A stretch of DNA of 64,000 nucleotides. It comes from Erodium maritimum. Its lineage: Eukaryota; Streptophyta; Magnoliopsida; Geraniales; Geraniaceae. Both the position numbers and the translations under genes were made by a program. Below the pieces are notes generated by a model. That model made no database searches. It worked only from the letters and a program-made list of their open reading frames with translations, and was not told the DNA's origin. The first letter of the stretch is position 1; each line of letters begins with the position of its first letter. Below, in pieces: positions 9,436 through 22,168 of the stretch. The stretch is from assembly GCA_963921825.1 (NCBI GenBank), contig OY997591.1, positions 36,787,825 through 36,851,824 on the forward strand, in the 5' to 3' direction.

Positions 9436-10868
9436 TGTTAGTCTTAATGCCCGTAGTTCAATCCCAAATGTCGAAATGTATATATCATCGTTAGCAATAA
9501 AATTAAAGCGGCTTTATATTACTTATGTGTTGGAGTAATATATTGATGTGTGCTCTGATCTATGCCCACCAAGCGAATAGAACCATAGATCGAGATAGAT
9601 CACACTTGATGGGTCCCTAGTCGACAAAGCTTCACTAGAAGCGACTAGTATGAAAGATGGCTCTTGATGGCTTCCGTTATGTTAGTCATTGGAATGGGAT
9701 TCCGGAGTCTAATCATAGATATCATGTGGGACATGATACTGGACGACCTGATATGAATATGTGCCATAGATCAAGTCATGAACCTATTCATTGTCGTAGC
9801 TTGTCATGTATCCTTAGACCAAGGAGTCTTTGTGATCATTATGCAGTAAACAACTGAGTTTGACCTGAGCCTAACGTTGTCCGTAACAGAGCTTACATGA
9901 TGGTCAGGATTTGCTTAGGGACGGACTGCATGAGTGACACGATAGACGGCTAAGGGATTTATCCCTCATACAGTATCATGTGCATGACCATGCTATTCTT
10001 TCAGTCACTATCGATCAAGTGGCCGAGAAACGATATCTTTCTCATACTGAGTATCATATATTCAGTCATCTCACATATCAAGGAACAATGATTGAGAATA
10101 ATAAGGATGACGGCTCTATGCCTTATCTCAATCAGGCTATTGGAGATAAAAGGATAATGACAGGGACAATGAAAAAGTTAGAATCGACAGGGTCGATTCG
10201 TTATGCAGTGTTAGGCAATACTAAAGTCTCGTTAGTTTCCACTTAAATAGGGTCAAGTAAAATGAGATTTTACGTTGATCTATTGACATGCATAAACCTA
10301 AGGGTCACACCGGAGGGTGAAACTCATTGACACATTTATGGAGAATGGCCAAAAGGTAGTTGTCTCAAGACATGACCAAAATTGGGTTTTGGGTCATGTG
10401 CCCGTAACTGAATAGGACTTTACGGATCAAGACAAGGTTTGTAGTCTTGTGATTGATCGCGTCGGATAATGTTGGACATTTTCGGTATGGAAGTCTTGAA
10501 GGCGATGAGCGAATCATGGGACCTCGTTGGAAATGGCCACGGGCCATGTTCCAAGAGGCCCATTAAAGGCCCATGCAACCAAGGCCCATGGAACCAATTA
10601 ATCAAGTCTTGATTAATTAGTATTAAGTAAGCAAGACAAGGATTAAGGTGTTGGTGATTCATCACCTAACCTCATCTTGTCTAGCCATACTTTGTCCTAT
10701 TTACACCTTATTTGTCACCATAATTGGCTCATGCTTTTAGTTTGACAAGTTGATGGAGTTTGTTATGTTTGAGTCATCTTTTTTCAACATGACAAACACA
10801 AGACAAGAATAGGAAACAAAACTTCTCCCTCCTCTCCATGGCAATTTCGGGCAAGGCAACATCCCACC
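9436..10868 (+). mobile_element. Partial Ty1/copia LTR, copy L
   Basis: Starts TGTTAGTC and is homologous, reversed, to the copia LTR at 41332-43017, which ends at the same boundary and starts TGTTGGG on the plus strand. So 9436 is very likely the LTR start. Homology stops at CCCACC (10868), where LTR A2 begins. The preceding 5 bp is GGAAT. Short ORFs at 9657 and 9980 are not conserved as proteins. Confidence 0.7.
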
Positions 10869-13800
10869 TGTAATAACCACTCCCGGTCAACGGCAGTCAA
10901 ATCTGCGAAAAACGGAAAAATTTAAAATTTTCGGACAGCCACTTAAATGAACCTAAATTTGACCCCGAGGGTCATATCGGAATTAAGTTGACCCCGTTAT
11001 CGACCAAAGTGAGTTCCGGGGGACTCAGGGCAACTTTCTGACCAATTCGGAAAATGTTGACTTTTCGGTGGAAAAGTCAACCGAGCGACGTTTTGGTCCA
11101 TTCGAGGTCCGTTTTGGATCCAAAAAGCTTAGACGTCATCGCAGCGGTCTTAGTTGAGCCATTTCCTTGTGGCCCGAGACGACCGAATTTCGCGAATCTG
11201 ACTGAAAATATCTAGGTGATATTTTCCAAAAAGGGGTGGGACCCATTTGCCACATGTCACACAAGTGGTGGTGTTAGGTTTTTGGGACAAAAACGAAAGA
11301 TGAGAAGTTGAGGGTAAGTTTTGTAATTATTATAAAAATATGTGGTTTGACACAAATAAAAAAGGGAATGAAATGGTGTGTTCGGCCAACACTTCATAAA
11401 TTAGAAAAAAAATAGACTTTTAGAGAGAGAAAAGAAGAGAGAAGGAGGAGAGAAAAAGAGAAGAGGCTTGGGGAATTTGTGACGTTTCTCGTTAATCAAG
11501 CCGTTGGATCGTCTCAACGATAGAAGATTCAATCTCACACCGTCATTCTCTACGGTGAGCACCTAACCGATTTTCATTTTGGTACGTTTTAAATTTAGGG
11601 TTTGAGTTTAAACGGTTTGGTTATGGTTGGGTTTTGGTTAGAATTGGTTTAAAGATGAATGGTTGAGGTTTGGGGTTCGTTAGGAACGTTTTGGGGCAAA
11701 AAGGGAATTTTTCCATTGTGGCCGTGTGGGGCCCACGTGCTCGGGTCACGGGTTTTCGTGTCCAGGTGGTTTAGAACGTTCCCCGAGTCATTAATCTACA
11801 ACCGGATCGAAAATTGGAATTAAATTGTGAAAGTTGTAATTGACGGGTTTAGAAACTTTAAACGCTAATTAAATGACTCGGAAGTCGGAATTCGATTCCG
11901 TCGAGTGCATAGGAACCCTTGAATTATTCTAAGACCGTAGAAACGAAAACGGGAATTTTCGGAGCCCCGGAAGGGCGTTTTCAAAACCCGGGCAGATTCG
12001 CCATGTAGGGTGAATCGGGCCTTTCCGGGTCCAATATCGACAATGTCGAGTAATTGGGGAGTTTGGGAGTGATCGACATTGTCGGGGTTACTTTTGGGTG
12101 TCAATTTTATTAAAATTCAGCTTATGCCTGCAAGCTTAAAAGCGTTTAAAATTGTGTTCTTGTTAGATCGTGCCGCTGACAGAGGAAAGGGAAAGCTAGG
12201 CGAGTGACCGAGATCACGCCGAAGCTCATTTGTGCGCTTTTGGAGAAAGCATACGAGGTAGGGAAAAGTAGCCGGATCTCGGCCCTGACTAGGGAAAGTT
12301 AACAGTAGAAATGCATGTGACACTGGGGTGTCTTGGGTTAAGTAGGTTTAACGAATATTAGAAAGGTAGGCGACACCGGGTAGTGTCGTATGATTTAGGA
12401 ACGTATCGAACATTAGAATTGCATGTGACACTTAATAGTATCGTAGGAGCAGAGAACTTATCGATGTTAGAATTACTGGAGGCATATCACCATGCCCGGA
12501 GGTTGATTGCGAACTTGTCGATATTAGAAGTACTGGAGGCATATGACCATGCCCGGAGGTTGATGGTGAAACTGTTGATATTAGAACTGCTGGAGGCATT
12601 GGTTAGGCCCGTAGGTTGTTTGTGTAATTTGTGTCTTGGGTGGCCATGAGAGCCCGTACTTTACTGTTGTGTCTTGGGTGGCCATGAGAGCCCGTGCTTT
12701 ACTGTTGTGTCTTGAGTGGCCATGAGAGCCTGTGTTTTACTGTTGGTATGTCTTGTGAGGCCGTGAGTGCCCGTGGGGTTGTTGAACCCGTGAGTTACTG
12801 TTGGTGTGTCTTGGGAGGCCGTGAGTGCCCGTGGGGCTGTTGAACCCGTGAGTTACTGTTGGTGTGTCTTGGGAGGCCGTGAGTGCCCGTGGGGTTGTTG
12901 AAACCGTGAGTTACTGTTGGTGTGTCTTGGGAGGCCGTGAGTGCCCGTGGGGTTTTCGAGCCCGTTAGTTGTTGTCGGTGCGTCTTGGGAGGCCGTGAGT
13001 GCCCGTGGGGTTGTTGAGTCCGTGTTTTACTGTTGGTGTCTTGGGTGGCCATGAGTGCATGTGGAGTGTTGAACCTGTGTTGTTGCTGTTTGTTGATCTT
13101 TGTTTGTGATTGTGATTCTGGTTACCTGAGTTGGTAACCCGACTTTGTGTCGGGGAAGTTGCGTGGTGTGGCTAGCCTCCCGACTGGGATCAGGGGAAGC
13201 GGAGAGGTTGTGGGCTAGCCTCCCGACTGGGATCGGGAGAAGGATTGCGAGGTTGGTGGTGTGGCTAGCCTCCCGACTGGGATCGGGGGAAGCGGAAAGG
13301 TTGTGGGCTAGCCTCCCATCTATGTGTCGAGATAAGTTTCGTGGTTTGCACGGGTGTGGCTAGTCACCTGACTGAGATCGGGGGTAGGGGAGAGGTTGTG
13401 GGTTAGCCTTCCGATTGAGATCGGGAGAAGTTGCGCGGCAGGTCGACCGCCTGACCTGACAGGGATCGGTAAAGGGCGAGAGAGAGATGGGGTTACTGAG
13501 CAGCTGGCGTGCGATCCTTTGTGATCTTGTTTGGTGTGCGATCCTTTGTGATCTTGGGTGTTGCGTGATTGTCTGTCGTGTCTTTGGACGAAGTCGTTAA
13601 TCGTTGAGTCGGGTCTGCTTTACGTGTCCGAGTGTTGAGTCGGTTGAGGAAAGCATCCGTGTGTGTGGGTCAGTCGGGTTACTTGAGTTTGGGGATAGTG
13701 ATCCCCGGTGTTGAGTTGGTTGTTGGTGTTACCGGCATTGTCTGCTAAGTATGCCGTAGTCAGTCTGTTATCTGTGGTGGTGAGCGAACGCTCACCCCTA

Positions 13801-14067
13801 GCTGCTTTTCCTACAGGTACCGGTCGCAGGTTGGACTAGGTGAGCTTCTGAAGCTTGAAGAGCTAGGAGCGGGATTCTGGGTTTACTTTGAGTCTAGCGA
13901 CGTATACCTTGCATTTTGTCTGTTGTGGGACGTACTTTTGAGTTGTAAATTATTCTTTTGTTGAACAAATGATGATTTTAAAGTGATTTATGCAAAATGT
14001 TTCAAAATGTTTTATTGTTTTAAATGTTCACGTCCCGAGTTCGGTTTACTGAAATTGGGGCGTGATA
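10869..14067 (+). mobile_element. Ty3/gypsy-type LTR, family A copy A2, without matching TSD
   Basis: Complete LTR from TGTAATAACCACTCCCGG to GGGGCGTGATA (3199 bp), the terminal C of the usual ACA being T. Left flank CCACC and right flank CCGGA do not match, and the flanks are two overlapping copies of one copia LTR, so this is not a simple solo insertion. Contains CAAAAAGCTTAG (11119-11130), donor-like GTGAGC at 11555, CGACAWTGTCG pair (12038-12084), minisatellite (12635-13060), second array (13145-13490), hairpin (13779-13796) and acceptor-like site (13816). Lacks the proline-rich GC block seen in A1 at 740-860. Non-coding. Confidence 0.85.
11555..13816 (+). other. Inferred intron inside LTR A2
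   Basis: TACG/GTGAGC is a good plant donor match, and GCTGCTTTTCCTACAG/GTACC is a good acceptor match. The span is 2262 nt and contains both repeat arrays. It is homologous in position to the inferred introns of A1, A3 and A4. Not proven by transcript data. Confidence 0.4.
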
Positions 14068-14728
14068 CCGGAGGGTGAAACTCATTGACACATTTATGGA
14101 GAATGGCCAAAACTGGGTTTTGGGTCATGTGCCCGTAACTGAATAGGACTTTACGGATCAAGACAAGGTTTGTAGTCTTGTGATTGATCGCGTCGGATAA
14201 CGTTGGACATTTTCGGTATGGAAGGCTTGAAGGCGATGAGTGAATCACGGGACCTCGTTGGAAATGGCCACGTGCCATGTTCCAAGAGGCCCATTAAAGG
14301 CCCATGCAACCAAGGCCCATGGAACCAATTAATCAAGTCTTGATTAATTCGTACTAAGTAAGCAAGACAAGGATTAAGGTGTTGGTGATTCACCACCTAA
14401 CCTCATCTTGTCAGCCATACTTTGTCCTATTTACACCTTATTTGTCACCATAATTGGCTCATGCTTTTAGTTTGACAAGTTGATGGAGTTTGTTATGTTT
14501 GAGTCATCTTTTTTCAACATGACAAACACAAGACAAGAATAGGAAAGACAACTTCTCCCTCCTCTCCATGGTAATTTCGGCCAAGGCAACATCCCACCTC
14601 TATTGTTGTGTTCCTGAGTCCTCAAAGAGAAGAATTACGTGGCTTTGATTCCCCTTTGGATACGTAGGTGTCTTGGACACTCAAGCAAATCATTCGTTAC
14701 CCGGTTTTGTTGTTTTGGTAAGAAATAG
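14068..14728 (+). mobile_element. Partial Ty1/copia LTR, copy R
   Basis: 14068-14590 is nearly identical to 10312-10868 of copy L, apart from a roughly 25-bp segment missing in R. It then runs on into LTR sequence that L lacks (compare the reverse of 41465-41620). It stops at GGTAAGAAATAG, where a Tekay-like LTR begins, so the last 130 bp of the LTR are absent. Confidence 0.7.
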
Positions 14729-16418
14729 TCTAAGAACCGCCTCCGGTCGATCCCGGTCGGACCGACGATTTCAAGCGATAATTGAATTTTTACCGGAAAA
14801 GTCAACCGATGACTCCGGGAGTCATTCAGGACCTCTCCGGGGCCCAAAAAGCTTAGGCGTTGTTACGGTTAGCTTAATTGGGTTGTTTCCTTTCGAATGA
14901 CTATAATTGTGAAAAAGTCAACTGTTGGTCAATTTCGGGTAAAACTTCGCTAATTTAAGGATTAAAATAAAGTAAACCTTTTGTGCTGGATTTTATTAAG
15001 ATGAGAGATGGTCCCCACATGGACAAGTGTCCATACTGGCTTGGGTGAGAAGAAACAAGGTGGAAAGGACCCATTTAACCCTCTATGTGTGGCCTTGAAG
15101 AGATAAGGGTAAGGGGGCGTTTTGGAGATTTAAAAGTAGGTTAAAGGCACAAAAAAACAAGAGCAATTAAACTCATTTGTGCTTGTGGCCGAAATTGAGA
15201 GAGAGAGGATGAAGAAAGGAAGCTTGAAGAAGAAGAAAGGAGGAAAAAGGGTGTCTTGAACCCATTTTCTACCCAAATCTTCCCATTTTCACTTGTTTCT
15301 TCACCTATTCTCCACTCTCAAGGTAAATCCCCAATCCTTTTTCGTTTTTGTTTATTTTGGTTCATGGATTTTGAGGAAAAATGATGAACATGGTTGGGTC
15401 TTTGGAAGTTTGATGTTGGATGATGATTTTTGGAGATAAAAGGAAGTTAGATGATGGTTTTAATTTGGATTTGTGGAGTTTTGATGAAGACCCATGATGG
15501 GTATAGAGTTATTGACGTTTATGGAGCTGATTTGGAGGTTTGGGAAGGTCAAAAATGGAGTTTTGGGGTGTATTTTCGTGAAAACCGAAGCTGGAGGAAG
15601 TAGAAGACGGAACAGTGCCAGACCCGTCACAGATCCGTGACGGGGGACGTCACTGTTCCGTGAGGGAGACCGTGACGGCGTCAGTCACGGCTTCGTGAGG
15701 AGAACCGTGACGGCGCAGACAACGGATCCGTGACCCGATCCGTTACGGAGCCCGGCAAGGCTCCGTGATCCGAACCGTGACAGACTTGAGTTGGGCCTTT
15801 TGGGCCCATTTTGTTGAATTTTGAGTATTTGGGAAGGTTATATATAACCGAGTCCTGTTGGGATTAATTGGGAATGTTTTCCTCTTTAAACCTTTGTGAA
15901 TTACTCTTGATTCGAGTATTTATTTGTGATCCAAGACCTTGAACCCGAGCTCGACGGAGGAGGAGACCCTTGGACATCGTGAAGTGATGAGGAGGAAGCT
16001 AGCTAGGTCGTCCGCAGCTAGGATTGGATTGCTTTTGAGGTAGGGAAGAGTAGTAAACTCCACTTTTAATTAATGAATGCTAATAGTATGCCTATAAGAT
16101 AATAATAACCGAAAGAGTCTAGTGTGCATATAGGATGTGATTCACTAGAATAATCGCTTTCAATTATGGGAATTTCCGTGCTGGTAAAGTGGTCATGTCG
16201 AGCCTTAGAATTGATTGTTGATTGTGCTTGATTGTAGTCTTTAATCCTTAAACGTTGATGCATATTATCTTCTTTGATTACTTTTAAGAGTCATAACATG
16301 CTATATGAATGTGATACGAATGTTTGTTCTTGATATGATTGATCAAGTGAATGTGATGAATGTGAATTGAACTGTTGTCTAGTGATATGATCGGGTGAGT
16401 GATAGACCGATGTGATAT
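14729..16418 (+). mobile_element. Truncated Tekay-like LTR E2 (first half only)
   Basis: Begins TCTAAGAACCGCCTCCGG, a one-base variant of the Tekay LTR start TGTAAGAACCGC, inside the copia LTR. It shows CCCAAAAAGCTTAG, a leader-like region, a donor-like CTCAAG/GTAAATCC near 15321, and a palindromic CCGTGACGG cluster (15615-15785). It then runs through GATGTGATTCACTAGAAT to GATCGGGTGAGTGATAGACC, where homology is cut at 16418 by the next LTR. The second half (about 1.3 kb) is absent. Homology continues instead with the reversed LTR at 20335-21144. Confidence 0.7.
15615..15785 (+). repeat. Cluster of CCGTGACGG-like palindromic motifs
   Basis: About ten interleaved copies of CCGTGACGG, CCGTCACGG or GATCCGTGAC lie within 170 bp. 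The Tekay 5' LTR has the same kind of cluster at 30188-30315 (reversed), with different spacing. TGACG/CGTCA is the core recognised by plant TGA-class bZIP factors, so an enhancer role is possible but unproven. Confidence 0.55.
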
Positions 16419-17166
16419 TGTTACGCCCCAAATCCGTTTTTGACCGGACTCGAGACGCGAACTAAGTTAATAAATAAATAATAAATAAAAGGAAATTTAA
16501 TAAGGCAATCTCTGTGTAAACCAATATTCAAATCTGAAGTTAAGAGTCAACCGCTCGTTCAAAAAAAAACAGGAAATATAGTTTAATACAAAAGGTAGTA
16601 CGTCTCTAAAATATAAAATCTCCCGAAACCTCAAGGAGCTCCCGAGCCCTGAGACCACCTCTAGGTCTACTCATCAAGGAAACTTGTACAAACAGTAAAC
16701 ATGAAGGGGGTGAGCTTACGGTCCGTAGGAAAAAGTAGCAAAGTAAAAAGAACCCCCGCTTAAAAGAACAAAATCCCGACTAGTACGATTATCCAAAAGA
16801 CACCATAATTAGAGATCAACAAGAATTGCAACGCTTAATAAAATAGCAACTCAAGGGAGATTAACGGGAAACAGTTTATTCACCAATAGAACCACTACAG
16901 AACACACAAGTATTAAAATATAGATAATTTAAAACACTAGATTCCAATCCACAAACAAACCAACACATCGTACCGGAATGCCCCTCGGTCACGATGAGAC
17001 ACATACCATCGGGGCTCCCGGAAACGTCCCCACAAGGAACGCATATCATCAGGGCTCCCGGAAATGTCTCCAAAGGAACACAGATCATCAGGGTGAAACA
17101 AGGTATCCTCCCGGAAACATCCCGAAGGGACACATATCATCGGGGTGAAACAGGTCTCTTCGGAAC

Positions 17167-20100
17167 TGTCACACCCCAATTTCAGTAGAACCAAACCCGG
17201 AACGCGAACGGTGAAACAATAAAACAATTTTCAAACCCTTTTAAGTAAACCACTCAAAATCACCATTTAGTTAATCAAAATAATATTTTACAACTTAAAA
17301 GTACGTCCAAAACAAGCGGACAAAATAAACATGTACGTCGCTAGACTCCCAAAAAGAAACCCGGACTCCCGCTCCCAGCTCTCCAAGCTTCGAGAGTTCC
17401 CCTAGTCCGTCTCGCGACCAGTACCTATAGGAAAAGCAGCTAGGGGTGAGCGTTCGCTCACCACTACGGATACCAGACTGACTACGACATACTAGCAGAA
17501 AATGCCGGAAACACCAACAACAAACCAAACACCAGGGACTACTATCCCCAAACTCAAGTAACTCGACTGTCACACGAAAACTGTTATTTTCCCCAACCAA
17601 CTCAAACCCTGACACGTAATGTAGACCCGACACAACGGTTACGACCTCAACCCAAAACGCAACTAATAACCACGCAACACCCAAGATCACAAAGGATCGC
17701 ACATGGAAAACAAGATCACAAAGGATCGCACTCCAGATGCTCAGTGCCGGTTGCTAACCAGGTGGGCTCGAGCCTGTCCCACGCAACTTTCCCCGATCTC
17801 TATCGGGCCAAGCGGTCGACCTGTTAGCGATATATGCCGCAATACTTTTCCGATAGCTGGTCGGAAGGGGAGCCGCCCTTCATCACTGAAGAATGCACAA
17901 CTTTACCGGTGGTTAACCCGGAAGGCTAGCCAACCCCCACGCGCGCGACCACGGAACCCCTTTATTGTCAGGCGGGCCCCCAACCTCAGGAAGAAGAATG
18001 CACAACTTTACCGATGGTTAGTCGGAAGGCTAGCCAACCCCCACGCGCGCGACCACAGGACCCCTTTATTGTCAGGCGGGCCCCCAACCTAAGGCCATCA
18101 CAATCAACACCCAAGGTTCAACACCCTAAAGGCACTCATGGCCACCCACGACACACCAACAGTACTACACGGGTCAACACCCCAAAGGCACTCATGGCCA
18201 CCCACGACACACCAACGGTAATACACGGGTCAACACCCCAAAGGCACACATGGCCACCCACGACACACCAACAGTAATACACGGGTCAACACCCCAACGA
18301 CACTCATGGCCACCCACGACACACCAACAGTAATACACGGGTCAACACCCCAAAGACACTCATGGCCACCCACGACACACCAACAGTAATACACGGGTTC
18401 GACGCCCCAACAACACTCATGGCCACCCACGACACACAAACAGTAAAACACGGGTTCAACACCCCAACGACACTCATGGCCACCCACGACACACAAACAG
18501 TAAAACACGGGTTCAACTCCCCACATGCACTCATGGCCACCCAAGACACGCAACGGTAATATACAAATTCAACTCCCCACGGGCACTCATGGCCACCCAA
18601 GACACACAAACAATTCAATCAACCTCCGGGCACAACCAAATGCCACCAATATTTCTATTGTTCGATAAGATCACTTAACCTACGACACTACTAAGTGTCA
18701 CATGCCTTTCTATTGTTCGATACGTTCACGTATCATACGACACCACTAAGTGTCGCCTGCATTTCTAGTGTTCGATAAACTTACTCATCCTACGACACCA
18801 CTAGGTGTCACATGCATTTCTACTGTTAACTTTCCCTAGTCAAGGCCGAGATCCGGCTACTTTTCCCTACCTCGTAACGCTTTCCCGAAAGTCCACGCCC
18901 AAGCTCCGGAGTGCTCGCGATCACTTGCCTAGCTTTCCCTTGCCGCGGTCATCGGCACGATCTAACAAGATCACAATTAAAACACTTTTTAAGTTTGCAG
19001 ACAAAGCTGAATTTTAATGAATTTGACGCCCAAACTCAACCCCGACAATGTCGATCACTCTCAAACTTCCCGATTACTCGATATTGTCAATAACGGGCCC
19101 GGAAAAGCCTGATTCGCCCGGCTTGGCGAATCTTCCCGGGATCGGAAAACGCCCTTCCAAGGCTCCTAAAATTCCTGTTTTCGTTTCTACGGTCTTAGAA
19201 TAATTCAAGGGTTCCAAAGCAATCGACGAAATCAATTTCCGACTTCCGAGCGATCTAATTCACGTTTAAAGTTTCTAAACCCAAAATTCCCAACTTTCAC
19301 AATTTAATTCCAAAATTCATTCCGGGTGTGAATTAACGACTTGGGGTTTGTCCAAAACCACCCAAACACGAAAACCCGAGACCCGAGCACGTGGGCCCCA
19401 CCCCGCCATCAAGACCCGTGGGTAGCTTGACCGGTTCACCACCATGGTAGCCGGTCCTAGCTCTGGCCAGCCACCACCCACGGTGGTCGGAGCTCCCCCG
19501 AGTCTCCGGTCACCGGAAACCACTCATTTTTCGCTCCAAAACGCCTCCAACGAACCCCACACCTCAACTCAACCATAGTCTACTCGTTTCAACCCAAACC
19601 CTAACTTTTAAACATATCAAAACGAAAATCGAATAGGTTCTCACCGTAGTGAATGATGACGGGAGCTCGATTCTTCAATCATTGAGATGATCCGTCGGTT
19701 GGATCATCGGGAGATCGACAAACTCTACCCCTTTTTTCTCTTTTTCTCCCTTTTCTCTTTCTCCTTCTTCTCTCTTCTTTCTCTCTCTATTTTCTCTTTT
19801 TTTCTCCTTTTTTTCTATAAGTGGCCGAACCCCCCCCCCCCCCCCCCCCCCATGTAGTCTTCTCTTGTTTTGTTCAAAAAACCTAACACCACCACTTGGG
19901 TGACATGTGGCAAGTGGGTCCCACCCCTTTTGGAAAATATCTTCTAGATATTTTTAGTCAGATTCACGAAATTCGGCCGCTCGGGCCCCGAACGGGCCCA
20001 TTTTCCAAGAAATTACCAAACTTCACAGGCTACATGGAAACGGCTCAACTAAGACCGCTGTAACGACGGCTAAGCTTTTTGGATCCAAAACGGGCCTCGA

Positions 20101-20333
20101 ACGGACCAAAACGTCGCTCGGTTGACTTTTCCACCAAAAAGTCAACCTTTCCCAAATTGGTCAAAAAGTTGCCTTGAGTCCCCCAGAACTCACTTTGGTC
20201 GATATAGGGGTCAAGTCAAGTCCGATATGACCCTCGGGGTCAAATTTAGGTTCATTTAGGTGTTTGTCCCAAAATTTTAAATTTTCCTGTTTTTCGCCGA
20301 TTTGACTGTCGTTGACCAGAAGTGGTTCTTACA
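17167..20333 (-). mobile_element. Solo LTR, family A copy A3, TSD GGAAC
   Basis: On the plus strand it starts TGTCACACCCCAATTTCAG and ends GTGGTTCTTACA. It is flanked by a perfect GGAAC duplication (17162-17166 and 20334-20338) within the 3' LTR of the Tekay-like element. 3167 bp, with no internal domain. It carries acceptor-like (17425) and donor-like (19644, ACG/GTGAGAAC) sites, the invariant hairpin (17445-17462), a minisatellite (18110-18610), a (C)n run of about 24 at 19828-19851 and a TATA-like CACTTATAG. Long ORFs inside (for example 17295-17702 and 18230-18618, minus) track the repeat array. Confidence 0.9.
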
Positions 20334-20479
20334 GGAACACATAGCGTCGGAGTGAGACAACCATATACCATGCCGGAATATCCCTCGGCTTAGGTCTTCC
20401 CGGAAACACATCGGGGTAAACACATAATACAATAATACCGTAATGAACATCGGTCTTCCCGGAACACACATCGGGGTAA

Positions 20480-20700
20480 ACACTATACCGTCGACCTAGG
20501 TACTACCCTACACCGACATACCTCCTCGGTGTATGTACCATGCCATAACACAAACCATCGGTCTAGGTACTACCCCACACCGGCATACCCCCTCGGTGTA
20601 GGTACCATACCAGAACACAAACCATCGGTCTAAGTACTACCCCACACCGGCATACCCCCTCGGTGTAGGTACCATACCGGAACACAACTCCTCTTGGAAC
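20480..20700. repeat. Minisatellite in the diverged half of the Tekay 3' LTR (about 64-bp unit)
   Basis: About three units contain CTAGGTACTACCCYACACCG, CCTCGGTGTAGGTACCAT and AACACAAACCATCGGT. The 5' LTR has an unrelated 31-bp array at the corresponding place (29070-29214), which shows that the two LTR halves have different origins. Confidence 0.7.
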
Positions 20701-22116
20701 ACACATCAAGAGAATAACACGCATCATAATGTCATAGTTCAACCACGGCTTACCAAGCCAAACAATCTTACCACAACACGCCACATAGAACTCATATTAT
20801 CAACCAAGCTTACCGACGTGACTTACCAAACATATCCCATCGGTCTATCACTCACCCGATCATACCACAAGGCACAATCACATAATCAAATTCAAACATT
20901 CACTCAATCAATCATAACACGGATCAACAATTCACATTATAATGATTACAAATCATCTAGTTTAGTATGACTCTTGTATTATCCAAAGAATGAAACATGT
21001 ATCGGCATTTGATACCATTCATCACAATTCAACACAAACACAATCAATCCTAAGGCTCATCATGGCCATTCTACCAACACGGCAAATTCCCAATAATTGA
21101 AAGCGGTTAAACTAGTGAATCACATCCTATATGCATACTAAGACTAAGTTCCGCCCTTCTTCAACCTCCAGCTCCTTTTCTCCGAAAATCCATAACCAAA
21201 CTCCATTTTTAACTATTTCCAGCTCCCAAAACCATCAAATACCTCCAAAACGCCTCTACCCATGGTAAGAATCAACAAATAAACAAGTTTCCAAGGATTC
21301 TCCAAATCACAATCAAATCAATAACTCCCAAAAGTTCATCCAAAGTCACCCAACAACAACACCCTCAAATGGGTTCATCAAAGCTTCAACAAGAGCACAA
21401 TCCAAACCTCCTACTTCACTACTTCTTCTCCAAATAACCAAAACAAGGCTAGTTTAACAACTTCAAGCCAAAACCCACAAAACCCAAGAGATGAGAGTAG
21501 ATGAAATGAAGAGTTGTGAGCATCCATACCTCTAGGAGAATGAGTTGATGAAGATGAAGGTATTTTGGAGAGGATTTGGGTAGAGATTGATACAAAAGGT
21601 CTCTCTTTTCTCTTGCTTTCGCTTCAAGCCACCATGGAAGATCCAATTTCTCCCTCCTCTCTCAAATTTCGGCTACCACTAGAGGAATGAGCTGAATTTG
21701 TGTCATCTAATACTTTAAAAAGACATAGAGGTGAAAAAGACCAAAAACCCTTTAGTTCTTATCCCTTTTATGGACAACTAGTGAGGGTAGAGATGACATT
21801 TGAGCCTCTTTCCTTTCCTCCAAGCTATTAGTGACACTTGGCATAGTGGGGACCACTCTCTTCCATATAAAAATCCAGCAGTCCAAATTAAATGTATTTA
21901 CTCGATAAAAAAACTCGGTTTTGACCAAATTTGACTTCCTTCGATATTATACTCAAATGAATGGAAACGGCCCAACCGTGATGACGGCTAAGCTTTTTGG
22001 GCCCCGGAAAAGCCTCGAGTGACCTCCTGAGTCCTCAGTTGACTTTTCCGGCAGAAAGTCAAACTTGTCTTAAAAGTCACCGGTTCGACCGGGATCGACT
22101 GGGAGCGGTTCTTACA

Positions 22117-22133
22117 ATCTACCCCCCTTAAAA
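22117..22133 (-). other. Polypurine tract of the Tekay-like element
   Basis: On the minus strand TTAAGGGGGGTAGAT lies immediately before the 3' LTR start TGTAAGAACC. It overlaps the region just after the pol stop codon (22169-22171). This is the expected plus-strand primer site. Confidence 0.8.
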
Positions 22134-22168
22134 TAATTTCGTCCTCGAAATTTAAAAGTAAGTGTACC

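Larger units (their letters stand above)
16419..22116 (-). mobile_element. 3' LTR of the Tekay-like element, mosaic and interrupted by A3
   Basis: On the minus strand it starts TGTAAGAACCGCTCCCAG next to the PPT and ends GGGGCGTAACA. The part next to the PPT (21145-22116) is nearly identical to 30325-31301 of the 5' LTR. The rest (16419-17166 plus 20339-21144) is strongly diverged and instead resembles E2. The step at about 21145 also coincides with loss of the roughly 0.5 kb segment corresponding to 29805-30324. It contains its own tandem repeats at 16990-17160 and 20480-20700, and the solo LTR A3. Confidence 0.8.

Noticed and set aside
17295-17702. 135-codon minus-strand ORF
   Set aside because: Lies across the LTR hairpin and acceptor-like region of A3 and is not kept open in A1, A2, A4 or A5.
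18230-18618. 104-107 codon repeat protein with GGHECxWGVEP-type units
   Set aside because: It is the translation of the LTR minisatellite. Unit number and frame differ between A3, A4 and A5, and other frames are equally open.
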